This document shows positions 1-9,500 of a DNA stretch of 64,000 bases, in pieces (positions within the stretch are counted from its first letter, which is position 1; the number at the start of each line of letters is the position of its first letter). The notes under the pieces are model-generated. The model made no database searches. It saw nothing but the letters and a program-made list of their open reading frames with translations, and was not told the DNA's origin. A program made the position numbers and the translations under genes. This DNA is from Profftia tarda (GTDB taxonomy: Bacteria > Pseudomonadota > Gammaproteobacteria > Enterobacterales > Enterobacteriaceae), in assembly GCF_904848675.1 (NCBI RefSeq), contig NZ_LR890047.1:62001-126000 (forward strand), read 5' to 3'.

Positions 1-1
1 T

Positions 2-622
2 ATAGATGGAAAACGAGTTCAGAGAGCTTACTCTTATGTAAATGCTCCTAGCAGTATTAAATTAGAATTTTATATTGTAGCTGTAAATAACGGTACACTA
101 AGTACTCGCTTACGTACTATAAAGATCAATGATACTTTACAGATTAGCAAGGATGCTGCTGGATTTTTCGTGCTTGAAGAAGTTCCTGATTCTAAAAATC
201 TGTGGATGCTAGCTACTGGTACTGGCATCGGACCATATTTATCTATTTTACAAGAAGGAAAAGATCTCCAGCGCTTTGAAAATATTGTATTGGTTCATGC
301 AGTTCGTTTTGCTGAAGATTTAAGCTATCTTCCATTAATGCAAAATCTTCAGAAAAGATATCATGGTAAATTACATTTCCAGTGTGTTATAAGTCGAGGT
401 AATCTTCTAAAAGATTTACCAGGACGAGTGCCTACTCTTATTCAAAATGGTGCTTTAGAATCTTCGGTGGGATTAACAATTGACAAGTTAGATAGTCATG
501 TCATGCTCTGTGGTAATCCGCAAATGGTTCGTGACACCCAACAATTGCTTCAAGAAACTCGTGGAATGTCTAAGAACCTACGAAGTAGGCCTGGGCATAT
601 TACTAGTGAGAATTATTGGTAA
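2..622 (+). CDS. fpr: Ferredoxin/flavodoxin-NADP reductase (5' truncated by window edge)
   Basis: FAD enzyme that passes electrons between NADPH and flavodoxin or ferredoxin in the cytoplasm, feeding radical-SAM enzymes and oxidative-stress defence. The frame is open from base 2, so the start lies upstream of the window; 206 codons are visible against 248 aa for the E. coli protein, which means about 42 N-terminal residues are missing. The FAD-binding RAYS motif is at visible codons 8-11, the NADP-binding segment ATGTGIGPYLS follows mid-protein, CGNPQMVRDTQ lies near the end, and the protein ends in the aromatic YW typical of the family. An ATG-less internal GTG at 170 is not the start because homology continues well upstream of it. 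Relevant partner in this window: LipA needs flavodoxin-type electrons (inference). Confidence 0.95.
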   Translation: MDGKRVQRAYSYVNAPSSIKLEFYIVAVNNGTLSTRLRTIKINDTLQISKDAAGFFVLEEVPDSKNLWMLATGTGIGPYLSILQEGKDLQRFENIVLVHAVRFAEDLSYLPLMQNLQKRYHGKLHFQCVISRGNLLKDLPGRVPTLIQNGALESSVGLTIDKLDSHVMLCGNPQMVRDTQQLLQETRGMSKNLRSRPGHITSENYW

Positions 623-1725
623 TAATACGATTAATCATATCGAATATATTGTATCAGAGATCCCTCTGTATTTATTATACTGCATTGAATTTAAAGACAT
701 CATGCATCTTGCCATTCATAAGGCACACTTTGATAAAAATTATTAGTATTTTCCGTATTATGTTAGTCTAAAAATATCTTTACATATGGTTCTGAATATT
801 TTTTGTAATCTATATATGTCTTTCATTTGATATGTTTCATTTACATATTACTCTCTTTGATGCACATAACGCAGTTATAAACTTTTAAAAACGCTCTACA
901 TATTCATTAATTGTAGAACAACTAATTAAGCCTATTTATAACTTATATGCTTGTTATTAGATCAATTTTATTGATATGATTATAGAAATCTAAGATGTCA
1001 TACCATTTATATGTATACTATATAGATTAGATAGATAAATTGTTCGTAACAATTATATATAATAGATTAATCCACTTATCTTTAAATATATACTAACTAA
1101 CTTTCTGTTAGGGTAGCGTATTACTTAATTGACATCTTCTATAGGTAGACAGCATACAGTATTAATTTATAGCAAACATGATTTGTTGTAAAATTTACAT
1201 TCTGCACACAATGTAAATTATTCTATATTAAAAGAGCTATTTATTGAGGATAAATAAGCATCTTGAATAATGTTTGTTATATCTATAAATAGGGCTGTAG
1301 TTGTATTTGCTAATAATGTATCATAAAAAATAAATATTATTTATTAAATATAAGTATATTTTGAAGTATTAACCTGCATGATATTAAGTCAGTATTTAAT
1401 CTAGCTCTTGCTTTGTTTTGTAATATTAGCTTTAATAGCTATTAGAAAATTATCTGATAAATCAGAGTGGCTGTAGTTAATAGTGTTCATTGCAATTAAC
1501 ATTATCAATGTTGTATCCAAGCTTGAAGGAGATACGTTTATATTAAAATAGTGTATCCTTCACGATAAATCTCTCTTAAAGTAACGTTATTATTAATTAG
1601 TTTACTATAGTACATGTTGTGTAATGTCTAAAAGTTTAATGAACAAAATAATATATCCTCAGGATAATTTAAGTTAAGCTCTAAATACATAAATGTTCTC
1701 TTTTGCATGCAAAAGATACAGAATA
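623..1725. other. AT-rich spacer between fpr and tpiA
   Basis: About 1.1 kb with stop codons in all frames. fpr and tpiA converge on it. I recognise no gene, RNA or repeat. A purine-rich AAGGAGATA near 1506 has no start codon with an open frame behind it. Confidence 0.7.
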
Positions 1726-2499
1726 TTATAATGACGTCATATTATTTTTAGATGCAGCTTTAACGATCATGGCAAAGTTCTTCGCCTGTAAAGATGCACC
1801 TCCAACCAGTGCTCCATCAATATCTGGCTGAGCAAATAGTTTAGTAGCATTGGCGGAATTCACAGAACCACCGTACTGTATTATAACTTTGTTGGCTGCT
1901 TCATAACTGTATTGAGCAATATGCTCACGGATGAATTTATGCATAAATTGCGCTTGGTTTGGTGTAGCTGATGTACCAGTACCAATTGCCCATACTGGTT
2001 CATATGCGATAACAGCACTTTCAAGCATGCAAGAAACGTCCACGTTTTTTAAGACTACATCTAACTGTCGTTTGCATACTACTTGAGTATCTCCTGCATT
2101 TTTTTCCGCTTCTGTTTCACCAATACACATAATAGGGATCAATCCTGCTTCTTTAACTGCTATAAATTTCTCTGCAATTAAACTATCACTTTCCTTATGG
2201 AAAGTGCGTCGTTCTGAATGACCTATAATAATATATTTAACACCAATATCTTTTAGCATATGAGCTGAAGTTTCACCGGTGAAAGCACCTGTTTTATTGA
2301 TATCAACATCCTGAGCCCCCAATGCGATACAAGAACCAGACAGGTTATCCGCAGCCTGGTCTAAATACACAGTAGGAGGAGCAATAGCAACATTACAATC
2401 TACTCCTATTAGCTCTTGACGTAGCTCGAGGATGAGCTGGTTAACCATTTGGTGGTTGCCATTTAGTTTCCAGTTTCCTACAACTAATGGTTGACGCAT
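1726..2499 (-). CDS. tpiA: Triosephosphate isomerase
   Basis: Interconverts dihydroxyacetone phosphate and glyceraldehyde 3-phosphate in glycolysis and gluconeogenesis (cytoplasm). 257 aa, against 255 in E. coli. Single TIM barrel with all catalytic landmarks: NWKLNG (Asn9 and Lys11), electrophile His94 in IIGHSERR, base Glu167 in AYEPVWAIGTG, and the phosphate-gripping glycines in YGGSVN and GALVGGASL near the C-terminus. The ATG is preceded by GGAG at a good spacing. It stands alone: the next gene upstream on this strand is over 3 kb away. No sign of decay. Confidence 0.98.
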   Translation of the reverse strand: MRQPLVVGNWKLNGNHQMVNQLILELRQELIGVDCNVAIAPPTVYLDQAADNLSGSCIALGAQDVDINKTGAFTGETSAHMLKDIGVKYIIIGHSERRTFHKESDSLIAEKFIAVKEAGLIPIMCIGETEAEKNAGDTQVVCKRQLDVVLKNVDVSCMLESAVIAYEPVWAIGTGTSATPNQAQFMHKFIREHIAQYSYEAANKVIIQYGGSVNSANATKLFAQPDIDGALVGGASLQAKNFAMIVKAASKNNMTSL

Positions 2500-3588
2500 T
2501 TTATTTCTCCAATTTATAATAAATATGTCTAAAATATGCCTAGTAAGTATTTTTTGTCTTTCTTAAAGAAAGAAATCATATTTATACTAAAATATTTATT
2601 AAAACATTATATTATTTTGTATTTTCAATACATGTTGATTTAACTAATAAATATAATAAAAAATTTTTATTTCTTATTAGATGGATATCTTCTTGAGATA
2701 TTATCTGCTATGACAGAAGTACAGTTCTTATTTAACTCCTTATATATTTTTAGGATATTTTAGCTCTGTACTCATTTATCAGCTATAAATAATTTTTGTA
2801 AAAGATATACATAATATGTTATGTCTTACAATAAAATTTGATATTTTCTTAGTTAAAAATGTACATTATCTGTAAATTTTTTAAAAAACTACTTTTAATA
2901 AATCAGAGAGATGATCTTGTTAGGAAACATGATGACTTTGTTTTTTATTTGTTTGAATAAGTAATAAGATAGCGACAGATTTAGTAAAGACTCTTGCATC
3001 TATTTTTGTGCGTAACATAATATTAGAGAAGCAAATGAATAGATAAAGGAATAGCATTCTACTATTTCTTTTTAAGTAAAATCAGACAGTTTCTTGCAAT
3101 TTAGCATGCATTATATGACTTTTTATATTTAATTTGAGAGAAAAGAGATGGAATCTTCACTATTTTAATGCTTGATAATACTTACTTTTATGATCAATAC
3201 TATTATAATTTTATTACAAACTAATACTCTTTAAGATAGCATGTATCTTAGTCTTAAAAGAAACACCAGATAGTATCTGTTGTATTTTTAAAATGTCGGA
3301 AAATATCATAATATTTATTACAGTATAAAAAAGATAACTACTGTTCATAAATAATTAATTATTATATACTGTCAAGTATATTATATACAACCTTGTTGTA
3401 CAAGATGATTATTAGGACTATTATTGTTTTAGTACGAGGATATTATCCTAATATATTTGCAAGAGATGTCATAAATAGCAAATAACCTTGTTATTATAAA
3501 CAGCAGATCATAGCATAACTTTATGCTGTTCTTGATCTTTTTAGGGAAAATAAATTTAATATATAAGAATTAATTTAGGAAATTATTT
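2500..3588. other. AT-rich spacer between tpiA and tRNA-Trp
   Basis: About 1.1 kb, all frames broken. No tRNA-Asp or 5S rRNA is recognisable before the tRNA-Trp gene, although in E. coli trpT ends an rRNA operon behind aspT. Confidence 0.7.
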
Positions 3589-3664
3589 AGGGGCGTAGCT
3601 CAGTTGGTAGAGCATCGGTCTCCAAAACCGGGTGTCGTGAGTTCGAATCTCCCCGCCCCTGCCA
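3589..3664 (+). tRNA. trpT: tRNA-Trp (CCA anticodon)
   Basis: 76 nt with encoded CCA. The acceptor stem AGGGGCG/CGCCCCT pairs perfectly, the D arm has TAGCTCAGTTGGTAGAGC, the anticodon CCA lies at 3622-3624 in loop CTCCAAA, and the T loop is TTCGAAT. Almost identical to E. coli trpT. The T stem GTGAG/CTCCC carries one U-C mismatch at the second pair, and the anticodon stem has one wobble pair. It is isolated from any rRNA gene in this window. Confidence 0.96.
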
Positions 3665-3668
3665 TATA

Positions 3669-3713
3669 AAATCCTAGCTAAGATTTAGGGTTTGTATTCC
3701 AAAATTTTTTGGA
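3669..3713 (+). terminator. Candidate terminator hairpins behind tRNA-Trp
   Basis: Two short hairpins follow the tRNA directly: AAATCCTA and TAGGGTTT around a 9-nt loop (3669-3693, one G-U pair), then TCCAAAATTTTTTGGA (3698-3713), whose right arm supplies a T-run. The position 5 nt after the CCA end fits a tRNA terminator. No experimental signal can be read from sequence. Confidence 0.45.
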
Positions 3714-5590
3714 TATTTATTTTGTGATTCAATATCTTAATTAGATATTATTAATACTCATTAAATATGCAATAATATAATAAACTATTTTGCTATTGAT
3801 AGCTAGAATTTTCCTAAAAAAATTCTTTGACATACCTTATGTTAGAGAACGATTGCATAAAATTATTATTAGAATAGCCACTCCATTTCTGGCGTAATTT
3901 GTTCTATAATAATTTGCTAATCAAATGATAAATATTAAGAAAGGAATAAGTGCTTTTGTTATAGTTGTTATCAATTAGAAACTACTATAATGACATTTCT
4001 GTTTTATATTATAATTAAATTTAATTTAATATCTCTCTTTTAAAAAAAGAAAGCATGTATGTTATAATTTAATACTGAATCTACATTCACGCCTCTATAC
4101 TGATTTTTATAAAATATAAGTTTGATAGAAGTAAATAAACTTATTATTTTAGTTCTCTTGATCTAGCAAGAAGTTCATTTGATCACCTTAGTAGTCGAAC
4201 ATAGTTCCTTTATGTAAAAATCTTCTTTTTCAGGTAGAGCAATACAGAAACCAAAATATTAATCGATTAATTATCTTTTAAAATAATGAGAGTATTTTAT
4301 ATCTAACGTATCATTGTTAGTATTTAACGGAATATTTTATGGAAACATGCCTTATCTCTTTTATTTGCATATTTTCAGATTCTAGAAGGCGATGTAGGAA
4401 TATTTTGCATTATTAAACCCTTCAGGAAATATTCTTTATTATCAGCCCCCTCGGATCAGTATTGAGATATTAATTTCATTAAACAGCGAAATAGAGTAAT
4501 ATTGCTGTATTTAAATATCTTTAAGCATAAAGATATTTAAATCTTTATCATATGTAAGTGGAGATATGTGATATAATTAAATCTTTTTAAGAATGCTAGC
4601 ATATAATATGATCCTATATTTCTATAGTACTATTATATATTGATTACTCAATAGAAGAGATATTATTTATTTATGTATTATCAATATAATTGAATGTCAA
4701 CGCTTTTAGTATAAAAGTAATAATTACTATATAAATATTATCTTCCACCTTTCTTCTTGTGCTTAAAAATCTTGCTAAGATTAATGTCAGGAAATACAGA
4801 ATACAATACAACTTTATGCTATTAAAATTATATCAATGAGATGAACTGCTCTTTGGCAAAGATATAATAAGTGCTCATTAATTAAAACAGTTTAATTCTA
4901 GAGGTGTAGAATTTTAGTTAATCATTAATTTTTAGTAAATATAATAATTAAATAGGTCAATTATTACAAGCATCAGCTAATTTAATCAGCCCAAATTAAT
5001 TAAATATTAAATAATATATAAATTATTATACTCTACATTATTATCATACTAAGATTTTGGTTATTTCATGAAATATTAAATTTTTCTCTATGCTCCTACA
5101 ATATACATATACTACATATCAATAGTATAAGATTTAGACCTCTTATCATATAGTTGATTAGGTTAATACTTTGTTCTAATTTTATCTGTGTAGATTAGAG
5201 ATATGACTAAAAATATAATTATTAGTAATAATATTAATAATACTCTTTAAAGAAGAGCTTATTATTTTATAATATATATTATAATACTGTATGTTTATTT
5301 TTAAATCCTTTATTATTAAGGATTAGCTAGTATATAATTCCTGATTCAGAAATATTGTGTAAAATTATATTTATGTTAGATTATCTTTTTAGTAATTGAG
5401 AAATAATAGCAAATATTTCTTCTTCTAATATCAGGTATTAATATATCCTGAGTTTTATAAGGTAATTCGGAGATAAAATGAATGGAAATATGTAATATTA
5501 TTACAATAAAATCACTTTATTTCCTCATATGTTGTTAATAGAAAGAGATGTTTAGAAAGATTAAAAAAATCTCCTAAAAGGAAGAAGAAA
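3714..5590. other. AT-rich spacer downstream of rluD
   Basis: About 1.9 kb. In E. coli the genes after rluD are pgeF (yfiH) and clpB on the same strand; I could not find convincing traces of either. All frames are broken. Confidence 0.65.
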
Positions 5591-6568
5591 TCACTTCTCC
5601 ATAATTTTATCTTGCGATGATACCGTGTCAGCACGAAGCGCTCTAGTCAATTCAAGCATGTCGTGAGGTAATGGTGCAAACCATTCCATTTTAATACCAG
5701 TAATAGGATGGTTTAGGCGAAGAATTATTGAATGCAGCGCCTGACGTTTAAAATTAACTAAGTAAGGCATGATATTTTTGGATACCCCTCTAGGTATGCG
5801 TGGATTACAGAAGTATATACAATCCCCTACTAGTGGGTATCCTATATGTGCGAGATGCACGCGTATTTGATGAGTACGTCCAGTTTTCAAACGCAAACGC
5901 AATCGTGTATGCATACCGAACTGTTCTAGAATTCGATAGTAAGTTATAGCTGATCTACCGATGGGGTTCACGGTCATTTGCGTACGTTTTATAGAATGAC
6001 GAGAAATAGGATGGGATATTATCCCATCTACTATGATTCTACCAATTGCTATGGCTTCATATTCACGCGTAATCTCAAAATTCTTTAAAGCTTTCACTAA
6101 ATTAATATGAGCAATAATAGTTTTTGCCACTACCATTAAACCCGTGGTATTTTTATCTAATCGATGTACAATACCTGCTCTTGGTACGTTAATAATTGCT
6201 GGATAGTAATATAGTAGTGCGTTTAGCATAGTGCCATCAGGATTGCCAGCACCTGGATGTACAACAAAATTAGATTGTTTATTAATGACTAGAATATCAC
6301 TATCTTCATAAACGATATTTAAAGGAATATTTTGTATCTTAGGCGAATTATTTTGAATTACTGTATTAATAATAATTTCTTCTCCACCTACTACTTTTTT
6401 TTGGGGCTTTACTATAATTTTTCCGTTGATTTTTATGCGTTCATCCAATATTAATTTTTTAATAATAGATCGTGAATAACTAGGAAATAGTTTGGTTAAC
6501 GCCCGATCTAGACGATGACCAAACTGTGATTCCATCACTTTTGATGTTAGTTCTAGTTGTTTTACCAT
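5591..6568 (-). CDS. rluD: 23S rRNA pseudouridine synthase D
   Basis: Makes pseudouridines in helix 69 of 23S rRNA (positions 1911, 1915 and 1917 in E. coli), needed for normal 50S assembly. 325 aa against 326 in E. coli. N-terminal S4 RNA-binding domain (about residues 17-75), then the RluA-type catalytic domain with HRLDKNTTG, catalytic Asp138, and RTHQIRVH further on. The start ATG gives full-length alignment. In E. coli bamD starts divergently beside it; here nearly 3 kb of eroded DNA lies in that direction. Confidence 0.97.
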   Translation of the reverse strand: MVKQLELTSKVMESQFGHRLDRALTKLFPSYSRSIIKKLILDERIKINGKIIVKPQKKVVGGEEIIINTVIQNNSPKIQNIPLNIVYEDSDILVINKQSNFVVHPGAGNPDGTMLNALLYYYPAIINVPRAGIVHRLDKNTTGLMVVAKTIIAHINLVKALKNFEITREYEAIAIGRIIVDGIISHPISRHSIKRTQMTVNPIGRSAITYYRILEQFGMHTRLRLRLKTGRTHQIRVHLAHIGYPLVGDCIYFCNPRIPRGVSKNIMPYLVNFKRQALHSIILRLNHPITGIKMEWFAPLPHDMLELTRALRADTVSSQDKIMEK

Positions 6569-7601
6569 GTGTTTTTCTTTAATTTTTATTTTCTTAACTT
6601 TGGGGTCAAAATATACAACGAGGTGTTACTGAGGATCTGAGCATATTATTTCTTTGATGACAGTATAATACCCTCAAAATTAACGGGCATACTATATCTA
6701 TCTATCATTTTTTATGCTTAATAATTCAGATGATCATTTTGATTCTAGATATTTATTATAAGTAATACACTATTTTATAAAATTTATGCAAGGTTTGTAA
6801 AAATTGCAGATAAAATATGGAAATTGTTACTATCCAAGTTCATTAGAGAAAATAGCTATCATTTGCATGAGTTATTTAGGATATTTAATAATTTATTTTA
6901 TTCTTAATTTATTTTTTAAAACGAATAAGTGAATACATGTTAACTAGATAGGTGACCATTGACTCCACAAAATATATTACATAACTATTTAATAGAAAAA
7001 TATTTTGTTCATAGTTTTTAGTTTCAATTATCATAAAATCATCCTAGTAGTACTTCTTGTCTACTTCTTTAACATTCTATCATCTAATGCAGAACTGCTG
7101 TAATCAATATTGCCTCTTATTATATCAAGAAGAATGCCTGGTGCTATTCAAAATAGATAAGAGTTATCACACTAATTTTAATAAATTCATTAGCTTTTAT
7201 TGACAATAATTTTGTAGTACCTCCTTAGAAAATAACAGGCATACAGTTTAGTGGTAATTTGTTATTTTATCTAAAATAGATATAGTATTAAACATTGTTA
7301 ATCATACCATATATAATGTATAATGAAAATATTTTCTTAGGAGGAGGTAAGTATAAATATTCTATTTGTTCGAGTATGCTGCTAGATATTTTGATGTTTT
7401 CAATCCTAGTGCAACCTCTTCATATATAGATATAAATTAAAGCATAATATCATAAATTATTGTTTGTAATAAATCTTTAAAGATCATTGCTTGGTCTTGA
7501 TATGCTTAATTGTGTTTTATTGTTAAAAAGGAGAGTATATTATTCAGTGAATAATAGATTACTTTTTATTTTTCTATATAAATCAGTAATCTATGCATAA
7601 T

Positions 7602-7628
7602 TTAGGTATCGTTTTAAACGATACCTAA
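7602..7628. repeat. Perfect inverted repeat, 13-bp arms
   Basis: Arms TTAGGTATCGTTT and AAACGATACCTAA around a single central T. It lies between the bamD position and the raiA remnant, so it could be an old transcription terminator, though no T-run follows. Far longer than expected by chance in decaying DNA. Confidence 0.8.
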
Positions 7629-8287
7629 GGTTTAAACTACGCTAAATAATTTGCTGAACTACTGATCAATAATTTTTGATCACAGCTCTCTTCAATCGAT
7701 AAAAGTGCTCAAGATATTTGCGACCGCATGAAGCATATACTTTAAGTGATATTCTACTTAAGGTATATTGCTTGATTTATTATTCATTACCCTAACGTGA
7801 ATAACATATGTTTTAAAATAAATTAATTGAGTAAGCTAGTTCAAAAAAATCATATAAAGTATGATCGTAAATAAAATTCTTATAGAAGAGTCGTATTATT
7901 ATAGTTGATTTTATACTTAAATTATTGTTGAAAATTTGAGAAATAATATCTTATATTTATCACTGATCACAAAGAAAAATTGTATTGTGTTATTAGTTAT
8001 GTGAGTTCATGTGAATTAATGATACTATAGTTATTATTTTAATCGATATTTGTATGTTAAGCAGTAATCAGCAAACAAGATTCATGACCTAAATTTGGTG
8101 TATAGCCAGATTTCTTGTTTAGATTTTGGAATCCATATATAAGCATATATTAATTATATATACAATAATGATATTTTATTATTATTATTTAATAGAAATA
8201 AATCAGATCATTATTAGGTATTAATAAGCATGATATATAATTAAGATGATGTTTATAATCCTGCCATAGAAATAATTTTGTTAGTTC

Positions 8288-8321
8288 TACTTTACTTCTA
8301 TTAATCAATAGAAGTAAAGTA
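8288..8321. repeat. Perfect inverted repeat, 15-bp arms, 4-nt loop
   Basis: Left arm 8288-8302 (TACTTTACTTCTATT), loop AATC, right arm 8307-8321. It starts a GC-richer patch that continues to about 8460. No T-run follows on the + strand. Function unknown; an old terminator or RNA stem are both possible. Confidence 0.8.
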
Positions 8322-8326
8322 CTGCA

Positions 8327-8457
8327 CGAGTCTTCTTGTGCTGTGGGGAAGGAGACATTAGCAGGGTGTTTGATTTTTTGTTATGATCTATTAATGTACT
8401 ATTAATATATATGCTGTTAGTGCTTGTCTTCTCCTTTCTCAAGAGACCTTCAGCTCG
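8327..8457. repeat. Long imperfect inverted repeat around an AT-rich centre
   Basis: Arm 8327-8365 contains CGAG, GTCTTCTTG, GGGAAGGAGACA and TTAGCAG. Arm 8414-8457 contains CTGTTAG, TGTCTTCTCC, CAAGAGAC and CTCG, which are complementary in matching order with bulges. The centre is AT-rich. It could fold as one structured transcript, but matches no RNA family I know: I compared it by eye with 4.5S RNA, 6S RNA, tmRNA and RNase P RNA. Confidence 0.45.
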
Positions 8458-9082
8458 TTATTACTGATAATCATTAAAATGTTTACTTAGTTGATGTATA
8501 TGTATTGTGCCACTCATACTCAATAATCTTATTCTTAAATCTTATTCTTACTCATTGACTAAAGAGTCGCATAATGATGAATATACTAGATAGTCATCTA
8601 AAAATAGAATGATGAGTTACTATGGAAACATAGCTAATACAATATATGCTTCATGAAAGACTATCATCTATTTACAGTGTATCTCATTAAAGTAACATAT
8701 CCATAATTACACATAAAATTAGGCCTTCAAGAAGGTTAATCTGAAATTCATAAAAATTATATTTATTGAGCCTTGCAGAATAAAAATAATAGCGTTATTT
8801 ATCTTAATAAGAGAATGATAGTATTCATGATATATTATGACCCTATTTTAAAATAGTATTCTTCTCAAATTTACTCAAATGCACAAACTGAATCGTATTT
8901 ATTATTTAAATGTCATTAATAAATCACTACTATTAAATACTGCCATGCATAAACATATTAAATAATATCTTAAGTACAAAAATATTTTGCATGCATATAG
9001 TGAATCTAGATTTTTATATTGCATAACAATATTCATCTAACATAATATATAGTTATCTGTTTCCAAGAGGTATCAAAAACTT

Positions 9083-9400
9083 ATGGAGATGACCTATCAA
9101 TGCACTAATGATAAAGATATAATTTTAGTGATAATATAGATGCATAAATATAAAAAGAGTGTAGCTACCAATATTCAGGCTATAAGAAATAAGATGCAGG
9201 AGATATAGATAAATGATTTGATGATTGACTAATGTGGCTAAGAGATTAGTGTAGAGTTGACAAGAGAAAAATAACAGAGATAAATGAACTAGTAAATTCA
9301 TGTAGATCAGTACTGCACAACTATTACATAATCTTTATAATCTACGTGCGCTTACTATATCTTAATAAAGTAAAGAGTATTGCCCGTACCTTGAAAATAT
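9083..9400 (+). pseudogene. raiA: Decayed raiA (ribosome-associated inhibitor A)
   Basis: Position and strand are those of raiA in E. coli, directly upstream of pheL-pheA. Reading with frameshifts, 9246-9297 gives L V stop S stop Q, then EKN, then TEINELVN, against LVASGKHEDMYTAINELIN of RaiA; missing bases account for the two small gaps. Upstream, codons from 9142 begin with Ala and reproduce the spacing to this block within 9 nt of the intact gene, with two Lys/Glu codons turned into TAA. A plausible old start ATG at 9083 has AAGAGG before it. Many stops, so no product. RaiA hibernates ribosomes in stationary phase, a function dispensable for a host-restricted bacterium (inference). Confidence 0.6.
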
Positions 9401-9431
9401 TCAAAAAATATGATATCCCCATAAGATAGAT

Positions 9432-9500
9432 ATGAATTTTTCATTTTTATTCCTATGCGATAACACAATCATATCCAATGTAAAGAAAGGATATATATGA
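9432..9500 (+). CDS. Phe-rich 22-codon ORF at the pheL position (possible leader peptide)
   Basis: ATG at 9432 opens M-N-F-S-F-L-F-L-C and runs 22 codons to a TGA that overlaps the pheA start as ATGA. E. coli PheL is a 15-residue peptide with seven Phe that controls pheA by attenuation. Position, strand and Phe content suggest a worn pheL that has lost its own stop and the attenuator. The distance to pheA is only about 65 nt and no terminator hairpin fits between. The Shine-Dalgarno match is poor. It may now merely couple translation, or be chance in T-rich DNA. Confidence 0.35.
   Translation: MNFSFLFLCDNTIISNVKKGYI

Larger units (their letters stand above)
6569..9082. other. Eroded spacer at the bamD position, with several hairpins
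   Basis: About 2.5 kb between rluD and the raiA remnant. E. coli has bamD here on the + strand. Around 7089-7206 a + strand reading gives short stretches similar to BamD (see findings), but too degraded for a firm call. Perfect hairpins at 7602-7628 and 8288-8321 and an imperfect one at 8327-8457 are listed separately. A GGAGGAGG at 7340-7350 is not followed by an open frame with a usual start. Confidence 0.6.

Noticed and set aside
498..746. 82-codon ORF overlapping the fpr end
   Set aside because: Alternate frame of fpr running into spacer; no similarity and no ribosome site.
8340..8365. GGGAAGGAGACATTAGCAG resembling the conserved loop of 4.5S RNA
   Set aside because: Flanks do not form the 4.5S hairpin and the GGAA-tetraloop context is absent.
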